Shown: piece after piece, positions 48,104-56,936 of the stretch
Layout: every line of letters begins with the position of its first letter
Position numbering within the stretch: position 1 is the first letter of the stretch
DNA from: Defluviicoccus sp046348835
Lineage (GTDB): Bacteria; Pseudomonadota; Alphaproteobacteria; Rhodospirillales; Defluviicoccaceae
Reading direction: 5' to 3'
Assembly: GCA_046348835.1 (NCBI GenBank)
Contig: JAXMDM010000005.1
Coordinates: 186,001 to 250,000 of the forward strand
DNA: 64,000 bases
Made by a program: the position numbers and the translations under genes
Notes under the pieces: generated by a model
Seen by the model: the letters and a program-made list of their open reading frames with translations, nothing else
The model's database searches: none
Told to the model about the DNA's origin: nothing

Positions 48104-48895
48104 TCAGCGGGCGACCAGCCGAACGCTGGACTTCGACCGCAGACGGGCGTTGCCGCGGATCATGTGCGCCGGCACCCGAAGCGGCTCACCGCCCTCCAGC
48201 CGGGCGGTAACGGCGGAGAAGTCGAGGCCGCAGAGGCGACCGATCCGGGAGAGGGGAGCGGCGGGCAGCTGACAGATCTCCTCGTACGAGGCGCGCAGCG
48301 CCGCCGGGGCGTCGGCGCGGACGCAGGCGCCGAGCCTCCTTTCGTAGGTGTGCAGACGCCGGCCGTGGGTGAGGGCCCGCCAGGCATAGGCAAAGGTATA
48401 GGGGCGCAATTCCCCTTGGCGGCAATTGAGGGCAAGCCGCGACCTGAGCACCGCCATCGGCCGTCGGCTCAGATGAACAAGGCTGAGATCGATGCCGTCG
48501 AGGGCGCGGATGGAGCGGACGGCGTGCAGATCGTGGGCGACGTCGACGACGACGCGGGCGCCGGACATCGCGCAGATGATCCGGTAGAGGGCCGGCATTT
48601 TGACCGCATCGACGGCGTGACGCAGATCCCCGAGCCGGGCCAGGACCTCGCTCCAGAAGGGACACGTCGCCGCAGGTGATCCGCACGAGCACATCTTCGT
48701 CGGCTTCAGCTGACGGACCGGGAAGTGAACCAGTTCGCCGGAGGCAAAAACCTCCGGGTGCTGGCTCAGGAGGTAGGAGACGATCGTCGTCCCTGAGTTG
48801 GGAAAGCCGGCAATGAGGATAACCCGCGGTTTCCTGGGGTTCTCCTGTGATCTGGCATAGGGAAAGGTAGCTCGCCCCGCGTCGGCGACGTTCAT
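48104..48895 (-). CDS. Sulfotransferase family protein
   Basis: 263 residues from ATG 48895; the longer frame to 49258 runs antisense to the ferredoxin. PAPS-binding loop ILIAGFPNSGTTIVSYLLSQ near residue 25, and VHLSRRPMAVLRSRLA (3'-phosphate binding) near 145. A CSCGSPAATCPFW cysteine cluster is characteristic of this subfamily of sulfotransferase-like proteins. The acceptor is unknown. It is unrelated in close sequence to the sulfotransferase at 24234-25079. Confidence 0.82.
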   Translation of the reverse strand: MNVADAGRATFPYARSQENPRKPRVILIAGFPNSGTTIVSYLLSQHPEVFASGELVHFPVRQLKPTKMCSCGSPAATCPFWSEVLARLGDLRHAVDAVKMPALYRIICAMSGARVVVDVAHDLHAVRSIRALDGIDLSLVHLSRRPMAVLRSRLALNCRQGELRPYTFAYAWRALTHGRRLHTYERRLGACVRADAPAALRASYEEICQLPAAPLSRIGRLCGLDFSAVTARLEGGEPLRVPAHMIRGNARLRSKSSVRLVAR

Positions 48896-48998
48896 GGCTT
48901 CTCGCTGGTAAGCTGTACAGGTTTTGCGCGGGTGCCGAGGGGGCCCCGCAACCCAGGATGCGGAAAAGCCCACCTTAAACGCAGCGACGGGGGTCGTC

Positions 48999-49361
48999 AT
49001 GGCCAAAATCACGTTTATTTGGGGCGCCACCCAGCGCACCGTCATCACCGACGCCGGTGATCGGCCGACCTTGCTCACCGTCGCCCTCGCCCACGGGGTG
49101 CCGATCCCGTTCAACTGCACCTTCGGTGCCTGCGGCGCCTGCCTCGTCCGCACCCGGGGAACGAGGGGGCCCGGCAGGGGGCCTCGGGATCCGGGCGAGG
49201 ACGAGGCGTGGTTGCTGGATGCCATGGGCAAGGGAGCGCCGGCAGACGCGGGGCTCACCGGATCGCCGGGACCGACGGAGCGTCATCGCCTCGCTTGCCA
49301 GTGCGTGCTCCTCGGCGACGAAGACATGGACGTCGTTTTCGAGACGTCGGTCGGCAGCTGA
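48999..49361 (+). CDS. 2Fe-2S ferredoxin (plant-type fold)
   Basis: 120 residues. The cluster motif CTFGACGACLVR is at about residues 40-51. The fourth Cys comes near residue 100 in RLACQCVL. A glycine-rich, charged insert separates them. Such small ferredoxins donate electrons to oxygenases or other redox enzymes. No oxygenase lies next to it. Confidence 0.88.
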   Translation: MAKITFIWGATQRTVITDAGDRPTLLTVALAHGVPIPFNCTFGACGACLVRTRGTRGPGRGPRDPGEDEAWLLDAMGKGAPADAGLTGSPGPTERHRLACQCVLLGDEDMDVVFETSVGS

Positions 49362-49545
49362 CCGGCCGCGCCGGGGTGACGGAGAGGCGGACGGCCGCTC
49401 CGGTCCCCTCGAAGCGAATGATCCGATGCGAGAAAACGGGTAACATGCTGGTTGAGGCACCACATATCGCCGATACGGACAACCAAACACCCCGTCGTCC
49501 CGGAACGCTGCGATGGGCCCAATTGGGGTTACTCAGGAGGATGCG

Positions 49546-50373
49546 ATGTTCAATGCCCGTGATCTTCTCGGTAAACTGATGGACTCGGGACTAGGTCAGT
49601 CCATCGGCGACCGGGTCGGCCACGCGATGGGTCCGTCCGGTCTGGCGGCGAGCAATGGTTCGCTTGCCGATCTGTTCTCCCAGATCTCCACCAGCTTCGA
49701 TCAAAATCGCGGCCTTAGCGACTTTGCCGGCCGCGCCGAGGACTTGGCGGGTCAGGCGGCGGGAGCGGTGAAGAGCGGCAACCCCATGGCCATCGGCGGC
49801 CTTGCGGCTCTTGCCGGGGCGGTTCTCGGCGGTCGCACCGGTGCGGTCAAGGGTGCGGTCGGCGGCGGTTTGCTCGCCCTGCTGGGAAGCTTGGCCTATT
49901 CCGCCTTCAACAAGGCAGCGGCGGGGCAGCCGGCGGCCGGCGGTGAGGTGCAGGATGCGCCGTTGGGACTGCGCGAGCCACAGTCGGCGGACGAGGAAAA
50001 GGCGCTGGAAAGCAACGCCACCCTGATTGTCCGCGCGATGATCAATGCCGCCAAGGCGGACGGCGAAATCGATGCCAAGGAGCGGGCGCGCATTCTCGGC
50101 AAGCTGGACGAGGTGGGCGCCAGCGACGAGCAGCGCCGCTTCGTCGAGGAGGAGATGAAAAAGCCGCGGGACACGGCGGCGCTCGCCACCCAGGGGATCG
50201 GCAGCCCGGACGTGGCGGTGCAGATCTATGCCGCCTCGCTGCTCACCATCGATGTGGACACCCAGGCCGAGGAGGATTACCTCCTGCAGCTGGCGTCGCA
50301 ACTCAACCTTGATGCCAATACGTGCCGGCAGATTCACGACGCGCTCGGGGTAAAACGCCCGGCGCCGGTGTGA
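49546..50373 (+). CDS. DUF533 (YebE/TerB-like) family protein
   Basis: 275 residues from ATG 49546, which has a perfect AGGAGG site; an upstream ATG at 49513 lacks one. A low-complexity N-terminal region and a glycine-rich hydrophobic stretch (about 85-125, AIGGLAALAGAVLGGRTGAV) are followed by a helical TerB-like domain. That domain carries IVRAMINAAKADGEIDAKER and YAASLLTIDVDTQAEEDYLL. The acidic residues typical of the TerB fold are present. The family is membrane-associated with unknown function. Confidence 0.88.
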   Translation: MFNARDLLGKLMDSGLGQSIGDRVGHAMGPSGLAASNGSLADLFSQISTSFDQNRGLSDFAGRAEDLAGQAAGAVKSGNPMAIGGLAALAGAVLGGRTGAVKGAVGGGLLALLGSLAYSAFNKAAAGQPAAGGEVQDAPLGLREPQSADEEKALESNATLIVRAMINAAKADGEIDAKERARILGKLDEVGASDEQRRFVEEEMKKPRDTAALATQGIGSPDVAVQIYAASLLTIDVDTQAEEDYLLQLASQLNLDANTCRQIHDALGVKRPAPV

Positions 50374-50501
50374 TTCCGTCGCCGTTGCGATGGCGCGGTC
50401 GGCGGGATGCCCAGGCTCCCGCCCGCCATGCCGGCGAAACGGGGCACGGTCGGTCACGAGAAGGCATTATCGGGGACGGTAGGGGCGTAAGGGGAGCAGG
50501 C

Positions 50502-50789
50502 ATGGCCGAGAGCAAGACCTTTACCGGTGTCGACACCGCGACGTGGGAGAGGCTGCAGACGCTGGGACGCGAGAAGCACGGCACCCAATTCCGTCCCATC
50601 GATGCCACCAGCGGCGAGGCGACCACCAATACGCCCTTCGGCCGGCTGGTCCTCAACTACGAGCACGATCCGGCATCGGCGACCATCACCTATACCATCG
50701 TCAGCAAGCCGCTTTTTGTGGTGAGCCCGCTGGTGTGGACCGGGGTCGAGTCGGCGCTTGCCGGATGCCGGCGGCCCGACGAATGCTGA
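50502..50789 (+). CDS. Small conserved-type hypothetical protein
   Basis: 95 residues from ATG 50502 with AAGGGGAGCAGG before it. Contains FTGVDTATWERLQTLGREKH and TPFGRLVLNYEHDPASATIT; no cofactor motifs, no signal peptide. The compact alternating pattern suggests a small alpha/beta protein. I do not recognise the family. The next gene is 117 bases downstream. Confidence 0.6.
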   Translation: MAESKTFTGVDTATWERLQTLGREKHGTQFRPIDATSGEATTNTPFGRLVLNYEHDPASATITYTIVSKPLFVVSPLVWTGVESALAGCRRPDEC

Positions 50790-50906
50790 CTTCCACGGTA
50801 TGCGGAACCCCGATCGGAGACACCTGACCGACGTTCCGCCACGCCCGGTTTTCGGTTACAACGCCTGAGCTTAAACGCCACGGCCCGCCGCGCGGCGGGG
50901 CGAGAC

Positions 50907-52007
50907 ATGCACAATGGTGCCCCCCCAATGACCCCGACCAGCGGGCGCGTCGAACAAATAATCGGCGCCTCCGTCCTCGTCCTGATCACGCTCGGCTGCG
51001 TTATCGTGCTGCGTCCGTTTCTGCCGGCGCTGGTGTGGGCGACGATCCTCTCCATCTCCACCTGGCCGGCATTTCGCTGGCTGGAAGCCAAGCTCAACGG
51101 CCGAACGTCGCTTGCCGCGGCATTGATGACGGTGCTGCTGGCGGTGGGCTTTCTCGTCCCCCTGACCATCCTCGGCACCAGCCTCGCCGAAAACTTCGCC
51201 AAGTTCGCGGCGCATTTTCTGGGCTTCCTGGAAAGCGGACCGCCTCCGCCGCCGGAATGGGTCGTGCGTATCCCCCTCGTCGGCGACAAGCTCAGCGCCT
51301 ATTGGCAGTCGTACGCGGGCGACACGGCCCGTTTCGCCGCCGTTGTGCGGGAATACGTCACCCCGGCCACCAATTGGTTGTTCAACGTCGGTGGTAAGAT
51401 CGGCAGCGGAGTCTTCGACCTGGCCCTGAGCGTCATCGCCGCCTTCTTCTTCTTCCGCGACGGCGCCCACGGGGCAGAAAGGCTGCATATCGTCGTCCAC
51501 AAGCTCGCCGGCCCGCGCGGCCGTCACCTGCTGGAGGTGGCCGAGCGGACGATGATCGGCGTCGTCTATGGCATTCTCGGGACCGCCCTGGCGCAGGGCG
51601 CATTGGCGGCATTCGGCTTTTGGTTGGCCGGCGTGCCGGGCGCCCTGTTCCTCGGCCTGCTCACGACCCTTCTCTCGTTCATTCCCTTCGGGCCGCCGGC
51701 CGTCTGGCTGCCATCGACCCTCTATCTGCTGTCGGTGGACAAGATCGAATGGGGAATCTTTCTCGGCCTGTGGGGGCTGCTGGTTATTTCGACCGTCGAC
51801 AACATCATTCGTCCGTACTTCATTAGTCTCGGCAGCGCCTTGCCTCTCCTGTTGGTGTACCTGGGCGTGCTGGGAGGTATCATCGCCTTCGGTTTCCTTG
51901 GCCTGTTCATCGGGCCGACACTGCTGGCGATCGCCTACACCATCATTCGCGAGTGGACCCGTTCGCCGGCATTCGAGCGGGTGGAATCGGCCGCGCCCGA
52001 CATCTGA
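50907..52007 (+). CDS. AI-2E family transporter (TqsA/YdiK-like permease)
   Basis: 366 residues with about eight membrane helices. Family blocks seen are FLPALVWATILSISTWPAFR, the helix pair near residues 155-175 (FDLALSVIAAFFFFRDG), and GLLTTLLSFIPFGPPAVWLP with STVDNIIRPYFIS. Despite the name, only some members transport autoinducer-2. ATG 50928 is an alternative start. It is codirectional with the antiporter 66 bases downstream. Confidence 0.9.
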   Translation: MHNGAPPMTPTSGRVEQIIGASVLVLITLGCVIVLRPFLPALVWATILSISTWPAFRWLEAKLNGRTSLAAALMTVLLAVGFLVPLTILGTSLAENFAKFAAHFLGFLESGPPPPPEWVVRIPLVGDKLSAYWQSYAGDTARFAAVVREYVTPATNWLFNVGGKIGSGVFDLALSVIAAFFFFRDGAHGAERLHIVVHKLAGPRGRHLLEVAERTMIGVVYGILGTALAQGALAAFGFWLAGVPGALFLGLLTTLLSFIPFGPPAVWLPSTLYLLSVDKIEWGIFLGLWGLLVISTVDNIIRPYFISLGSALPLLLVYLGVLGGIIAFGFLGLFIGPTLLAIAYTIIREWTRSPAFERVESAAPDI

Positions 52008-52072
52008 GCTTTTGTGCACCGCCTCGCCGGGGTATTGGATGCCGTCGGGTTAACGACGGGCGGCGCCACGCG

Positions 52073-53884
52073 ATGGAAAGCCTGCACAGCGCCACCATCA
52101 TCCTTGCGGCCGCGGTCATCACCGTACCGGTCGCCCGGCGGCTCGGCCTCGGCGCGCTCCTCGGATTCCTGGTCGCCGGGGCCGCCATCGGCCCCGAGGC
52201 GCTGGGCTTAGTCACCGACGTCGATGCCATCTTGCACTTCGCCGAACTGGGGGTGGTGCTCCTCCTGTTCGTCATCGGTCTGGAACTGCAGCCGAGCCGC
52301 CTGTGGACGCTGCGCAAGCCGATCGCCGCATTCGGCTTCATGCAAATGTTCATCACCGGCGGCGTACTGGCCCTGATCGGCCGCCTCATGGGCCTCGACC
52401 CGGCGCCGGCGGCGGTGGTCGGGCTGACCCTCTCTCTGTCGTCGACCGCCTTCGCCCTGCAGACGCTGGCCGAACGGGGGGAACTCACCACCCGCCATGG
52501 CCGATCGGCATTCGCCATCCTGCTATTCCAGGATATCGCCGCCATCCCGGTGCTGGCGGCCGTGCCCTATCTTGCCGGGCCGGGCAGCGGGATGTTCGAT
52601 ATCGCCGGACTCGTCGCCGCGGCCGAGACCATCGGCATCCTCGTCGCTGTCGCCGTTGCCGGCCGCTATCTGCTGCGTTACGCGCTGCGCGTCGTCGCCG
52701 CCACCCGGGTGCGGGAGGTGTTCACCGCCGCGGCGCTGCTCACCGTCGTCGGCACCGCCGGCTTGATGACGCAGCTGGGTCTGTCGGCGGCCCTCGGCAC
52801 CTTCATCGCCGGGGTCCTGCTCGCCGACTCGGAGTTCCGCCACGAGTTGGAAGCCGACCTCGAGCCGTTCAAGGGCCTGCTCTTGGGGCTGTTTTTCATG
52901 GCCGTCGGTATGTCCCTCGATCTCGGCCTGCTGCTGTCGGAACCGGTTCGCCTGTTCGCCCTGGTGGCTGGCCTGCTGCTGGCGAAAGGCCTCGTGCTCT
53001 ATGGCCTCGGTCGCGCCAACGGCCTCGACCGGCGCTCGGCGCGGTCGCTGGCGGTAGCGCTGGGGGAGGGGGGCGAATTCGCCTTCGTCATCTTCGGCGC
53101 GGCGGCCACCTATGGGCTTCTCGGCCACGGATTCTCCGACCGCATGGTGGCGGTGGTCACCCTGTCCATGGCGATAACTCCGCTCCTGTTCGCCCTCAAC
53201 GCGCGACTGACCGATGCAAAATGGGTTGGCGGTGAGAAGACGGCTGCCTACGAGACCCTGCCGGGTGACGAGAGCCAAGTGATCATCGCCGGTTTCGGCC
53301 GTTTCGGCCAGATCATCGGCCGGATGCTAAGTGCCCTGCGGATCCGCTTCACCGCGTTGGAGAAATCCCCCGAACAAGTGGATTTCGTCCGCCAGTACGG
53401 CTCCAAGGTCTACTATGGCGATGCCTCGCGCCTCGATCTGTTGCAGGCGGCGAGGGCGGACAAGGCCGAGATCTTCGTTCTCGCCATCGACGATGTGGAG
53501 GACTCCCTGCGTGCCGCGGAGACGGTCCTCAAGCACTTTCCACAGCTGAAGGTCTTCGCTCGTGCCCGCAACCGTGCCCATGCCTATCGGCTGATGGAAC
53601 TGGGGATCGCCGTCGTCTGGCGGGAGACGTTCCTGTCCAGCCTGGATATGGCGAAGCACGTGCTGGAGGGACTGGGACTGCCCGACTACGAGGCGGAACG
53701 GGTGGCTGAGAAGTTCCGCGCTTACGACGAACAGCGACTTTACGGTCACTTCGGGCAACATCAGGACGAAAAGCGGATGCAGGTGCTGGCCAAGAAGGCG
53801 GCCGAAGAATTGCGCGACCTTTTTGCCCAGGACGCCGAGCAACGCGAGGAGGAGCCGAGGCCGAAGAGGAGCGGTCCTCGCTAG
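52073..53884 (+). CDS. CPA2 monovalent cation:proton antiporter with RCK domain (KefB/KefC-like)
   Basis: 603 residues from ATG 52073. About 12-13 membrane helices (10-385) form the Na/H exchanger domain, with LGFLVAGAAIGPEALG, SSTAFALQTLAERGELTT, GRSAFAILLFQDIAAIPVLA and LGTFIAGVLLADSEFRHELE. A TrkA-N domain follows (about 400-515): VIIAGFGRFGQIIGRML, a dinucleotide-binding loop. The C-terminal charged tail resembles KefB/C. Probably potassium efflux gated by a nucleotide or glutathione adduct. The end overlaps the convergent GGDEF-EAL gene by four bases. Confidence 0.93.
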   Translation: MESLHSATIILAAAVITVPVARRLGLGALLGFLVAGAAIGPEALGLVTDVDAILHFAELGVVLLLFVIGLELQPSRLWTLRKPIAAFGFMQMFITGGVLALIGRLMGLDPAPAAVVGLTLSLSSTAFALQTLAERGELTTRHGRSAFAILLFQDIAAIPVLAAVPYLAGPGSGMFDIAGLVAAAETIGILVAVAVAGRYLLRYALRVVAATRVREVFTAAALLTVVGTAGLMTQLGLSAALGTFIAGVLLADSEFRHELEADLEPFKGLLLGLFFMAVGMSLDLGLLLSEPVRLFALVAGLLLAKGLVLYGLGRANGLDRRSARSLAVALGEGGEFAFVIFGAAATYGLLGHGFSDRMVAVVTLSMAITPLLFALNARLTDAKWVGGEKTAAYETLPGDESQVIIAGFGRFGQIIGRMLSALRIRFTALEKSPEQVDFVRQYGSKVYYGDASRLDLLQAARADKAEIFVLAIDDVEDSLRAAETVLKHFPQLKVFARARNRAHAYRLMELGIAVVWRETFLSSLDMAKHVLEGLGLPDYEAERVAEKFRAYDEQRLYGHFGQHQDEKRMQVLAKKAAEELRDLFAQDAEQREEEPRPKRSGPR

Positions 53885-55530
53885 CGAGCTGCCTGCTCCT
53901 TGGCGGCGTGGGCGCTTAGGACCGGGGGGCGCACCGTCTGCGGGGTCGCGTCCGGCGTCATCAGCAGCGCAAACTCGTCCGCCGCGAGAGGGCCCCACGA
54001 TGTTCCCGACCGGCGGAGCGGCTGCGGTGGTGCGGGGCTTTTGCTGGCGGCGAGGAGGGCTGTAAATGCGTCGGTCGGCAGCGGCGGGCTGAAATAATAC
54101 CCTTGGGCGACCTGGCAGCCTTCCCGTCGGAGGAACGCCACCTGATCCTCCGTCTCCACGCCTTCCGCCATGACCTCCAGTCCGAGGCTGCGACCGAGGG
54201 CGATTATCGCGCGCACGATCATTTCCGCGTCGCGACTGCAGCCGATGTTGCTGACGAAGCAGCGGTCGATCTTTACCCGGTCGACCGGGAGGCCTTGCAG
54301 CCGACCCAGGCTCGAATAGCCGGTACCGAAGTCGTCGATGGAGACGGTCACCCCTCGCCGCTTCAGTCGGCGCAATCCTTCGGCATGGTCGCCGCTTTCC
54401 GATGGCAAGAAGATCTGCTCCGTCACCTCCAGTTCGAGCCACCCGAGATCGCACCCGTAGCGGGTGGCCAACTCCTCAATGACGGCGGCGAGATCGCTTC
54501 GCCGCCACTGCGCCAGCGAGACATTCACAGCAATAAAGATGGATGGGAGGTTCAGGCCACGCCATTCCGCCGCCCGCTGGAAGGCGCGTTCAAGCACCCA
54601 CTTGCCGAGAGGGACGAGCAGGCCTGAGGCTTCGGCTACCGGAATGAACTCGTCCGGCATCAAGAGGCCGCGATGGGGATGCTGCCAACGTACCAGGGCC
54701 TCGGCCCCGACCAGTTGATGGCTGAGCAGATCGTGTTGGGGCTGGAAGTGCAGCCGCAGTTCCGAGCGCTCCAGGGCGCGGCGCAGGTCGTTCTCGATGC
54801 GCTTGCGGGTATCCACCTGAGCCGCCATGGGCGCGGCGAAGAACTGGTAGGTGTTTCGACCTTCTGACTTCGCCTTGTAGAGGGCGAGATCGGCATTCCG
54901 AAGCAATGTGTCGGCGTCGGTGCCATCCGCCGGACACACGGTGATGCCGATGCTGGTCCCGACGGTGATCTCGTGGCCTTCGACCAAAAACGGCGACGCG
55001 AGCTTGTCGATGATGTTGCGGGCCACAACCGCCGCGTCCTCTGGGGTTCGCAACTGGGCCACGGTCAGGGCGAACTCGTCGCCCCCCAGCCGGGCCGGCG
55101 CATCCACGTCGCGACCGCACTCGCGAAGACGCAAGGCGACCGCGGCAAGAAGTCGATCGCCGATGGGGTGGCCGAGTGTATCGTTGACGTCCTTGAACTG
55201 GTCGAGGTCGAGAAGCAGAAGGGCCAGCGGCCGGCGCGAACGCCGCGAGCCGGCCAATTCCTGCTGCAAACGGTCGAGGAACAGGGCTCGATTGGGCAGC
55301 CCGGTGAGTAGATCCTCGAAAGCCAGCCGTTCGATATCGCGTTCGCTGCGCTTACGATCGATGGCGGCGGCAATCATCGTCGCGATCGACTGAAGGAAGC
55401 TGACGTCCTCGGCGCTAAACCCGTTCGCCTCGCGGGCCGCCGCCTGCAGCACCCCGAAAGGGCGGTCGGGCCCCGGAATGACGACCGCCGCCAGGCTGCC
55501 GATTTCCTGATCGCGCAGGCAGGACGGCAC
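53881..55530 (-). CDS. GGDEF-EAL c-di-GMP enzyme, C-terminal part of a frameshifted gene
   Basis: The frame holds the end of a GAF domain (about residues 1-55, with no good start), a GGDEF diguanylate cyclase domain (LTGLPNRALFLDRL, RLGGDEF) and an EAL phosphodiesterase domain (GAEALVRW, SIDDFGTGYSSLGRL). Catalytic residues of both are intact. GTG 55530 is only a formal start. The frame stays open to about 55640 and reads QRGSPAGVAVEQRAPVVSAD, which continues the GAF domain of the upstream gene in another phase. So this and 55628-56524 are most simply two pieces of one membrane c-di-GMP protein. Confidence 0.85.
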   Translation of the reverse strand: MPSCLRDQEIGSLAAVVIPGPDRPFGVLQAAAREANGFSAEDVSFLQSIATMIAAAIDRKRSERDIERLAFEDLLTGLPNRALFLDRLQQELAGSRRSRRPLALLLLDLDQFKDVNDTLGHPIGDRLLAAVALRLRECGRDVDAPARLGGDEFALTVAQLRTPEDAAVVARNIIDKLASPFLVEGHEITVGTSIGITVCPADGTDADTLLRNADLALYKAKSEGRNTYQFFAAPMAAQVDTRKRIENDLRRALERSELRLHFQPQHDLLSHQLVGAEALVRWQHPHRGLLMPDEFIPVAEASGLLVPLGKWVLERAFQRAAEWRGLNLPSIFIAVNVSLAQWRRSDLAAVIEELATRYGCDLGWLELEVTEQIFLPSESGDHAEGLRRLKRRGVTVSIDDFGTGYSSLGRLQGLPVDRVKIDRCFVSNIGCSRDAEMIVRAIIALGRSLGLEVMAEGVETEDQVAFLRREGCQVAQGYYFSPPLPTDAFTALLAASKSPAPPQPLRRSGTSWGPLAADEFALLMTPDATPQTVRPPVLSAHAAKEQAAR

Positions 55531-55627
55531 CTTGAAGCGGGTCTCGCCGGCGAGGTCGGCGGAGACGACCGGGGCCCGCTGCTCGACGGCGACCCCTGCG
55601 GGTGAGCCGCGCTGATCGGGAAAACCG

Positions 55628-56524
55628 CTACCGGCTGGAACCGGCTGGCAACCAAAGGTTCTCCGCGGGGATCAGCAGGCGGCGCTCGGGGACATGCTCC
55701 AGCACCGCAACATCCACCGTCCGCAACCGGTCGCCGACGATGCGGGCGGCATCATCGAAAAGCACCTGCAAGTCGGCGCCGGACAGGGCGCGCTCGCCGA
55801 ACACCGCCACCGCGTGCTGGCGATCGGCATAATCGGCGAGCGCCGCCTCGGCCCGCCGCCGCTCGGCAATGTCGCGGAAGAGCTGGGCGTTGATCTCCTC
55901 CAGCTGGGTCGTTCGTTCAAAGACGCGATACTCCAGCGAATGAACGAGATCGGTATTCTCGTATCGCAGCGCCAGGGCGTCCCCCAGCCACCGGTGGGTG
56001 CGGCGGGTGAGAACGATCAGGGCGGCGAAGTAGGTGAGGCACGCCACCGCCATCAGGAGGTGATGCTGGCCGTGGGAAATGGCGAGGCGGAAGGCGAAAG
56101 GCAGAATGGAAGCGGTCAAATAGGCATAAAAGGCCAACAGATTGGAGGAAAGTGCCGCCGCCGCACCTGCGCCCATCCCGCCGATGAGGAAGGTGAGGGC
56201 GATCCGATGGACCTCATCTCCGGCCGGATAGAAGCTGAAGCCGGCCGAGCCCCAGAGCACACCACTGACCGCTGAGCCGCAGACCGCCAACCCCTCCCAT
56301 CCGGACGCGGAGAGCGCCGTGCCATTGCTGGATCGATACCAGAACCAGACCAGGCCGCGGGCGCCGATCATCGCGGTGATCAGCCCGAACCAGGAAATAA
56401 GGAATTCGGGTGCGACGCAGGCATGGAACATCACGACGAGCAGTATCGCGTTCACCGCGACGGTGCCGAGCACCGTCGGTATGCCGGCGTAATGCACGCG
56501 GAGCAGTTCGCGCCGGATTTTCAA
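55628..56524 (-). CDS. Membrane sensor with GAF start, N-terminal part of a frameshifted GGDEF-EAL gene
   Basis: 298 residues. Six or so hydrophobic segments (about 18-190) form a MASE-like membrane sensor. A coiled-coil linker (LEYRVFERTTQLEEINAQLF) and the beginning of a GAF domain follow (FGERALSGADLQVLFDDAAR, then LLIPAENLW). The frame ends at a stop in the middle of the GAF domain. The missing rest is encoded in a different phase immediately downstream. A single indel between about 55630 and 55665 would rejoin them. Confidence 0.75.
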   Translation of the reverse strand: MKIRRELLRVHYAGIPTVLGTVAVNAILLVVMFHACVAPEFLISWFGLITAMIGARGLVWFWYRSSNGTALSASGWEGLAVCGSAVSGVLWGSAGFSFYPAGDEVHRIALTFLIGGMGAGAAAALSSNLLAFYAYLTASILPFAFRLAISHGQHHLLMAVACLTYFAALIVLTRRTHRWLGDALALRYENTDLVHSLEYRVFERTTQLEEINAQLFRDIAERRRAEAALADYADRQHAVAVFGERALSGADLQVLFDDAARIVGDRLRTVDVAVLEHVPERRLLIPAENLWLPAGSSR

Positions 56525-56936
56525 CGGCCGATCCCCGCAAAAAGAACTCGCTGCATGGACCCCCTTCTAGGGAACGAACTACCGATCAGCAGCCATGGAC
56601 AGCCAAACCGCCGTACCCCTGCGCGGATTTGATCCGGTCACATTAACCCAAATTACGGATATTCCATAAGAGGAATCCCCACGGGAGAACGCAAAGGGCC
56701 GGTCATCGCGGTATGGGCGAATCGGATTGAACCAATGACGAACCATTGCTAGAGTGATATTGCTAGGAGGGGGCGGGATTCGAAATTTTCGATCTCAATC
56801 GGCAAGCGTCGGCAGGTTCCCGCAACCGTCGGCTCCGTTCTGGAGATCCGCCGGCAAGCTCGAACGCGGCAATGACGCGGGATAAAAAAGCGAGATCCAA
56901 CTTAAACCGGGAGTCGCTCCAGTTGGGAGGACAACC
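56525..56936. other. Intergenic region before the HAF-repeat gene
   Basis: About 410 bases with no convincing gene. It separates the divergent GGDEF-EAL and HAF genes; promoters for both are expected. A candidate promoter is listed separately. Confidence 0.5.
56727..56755 (+). promoter_or_regulatory. Candidate promoter of the HAF-repeat gene
   Basis: TTGAAC (56727-56732) and TAGAGT (56750-56755) with 17-bp spacing. The start codon is 180 bases downstream, implying a long leader. Confidence 0.3.
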
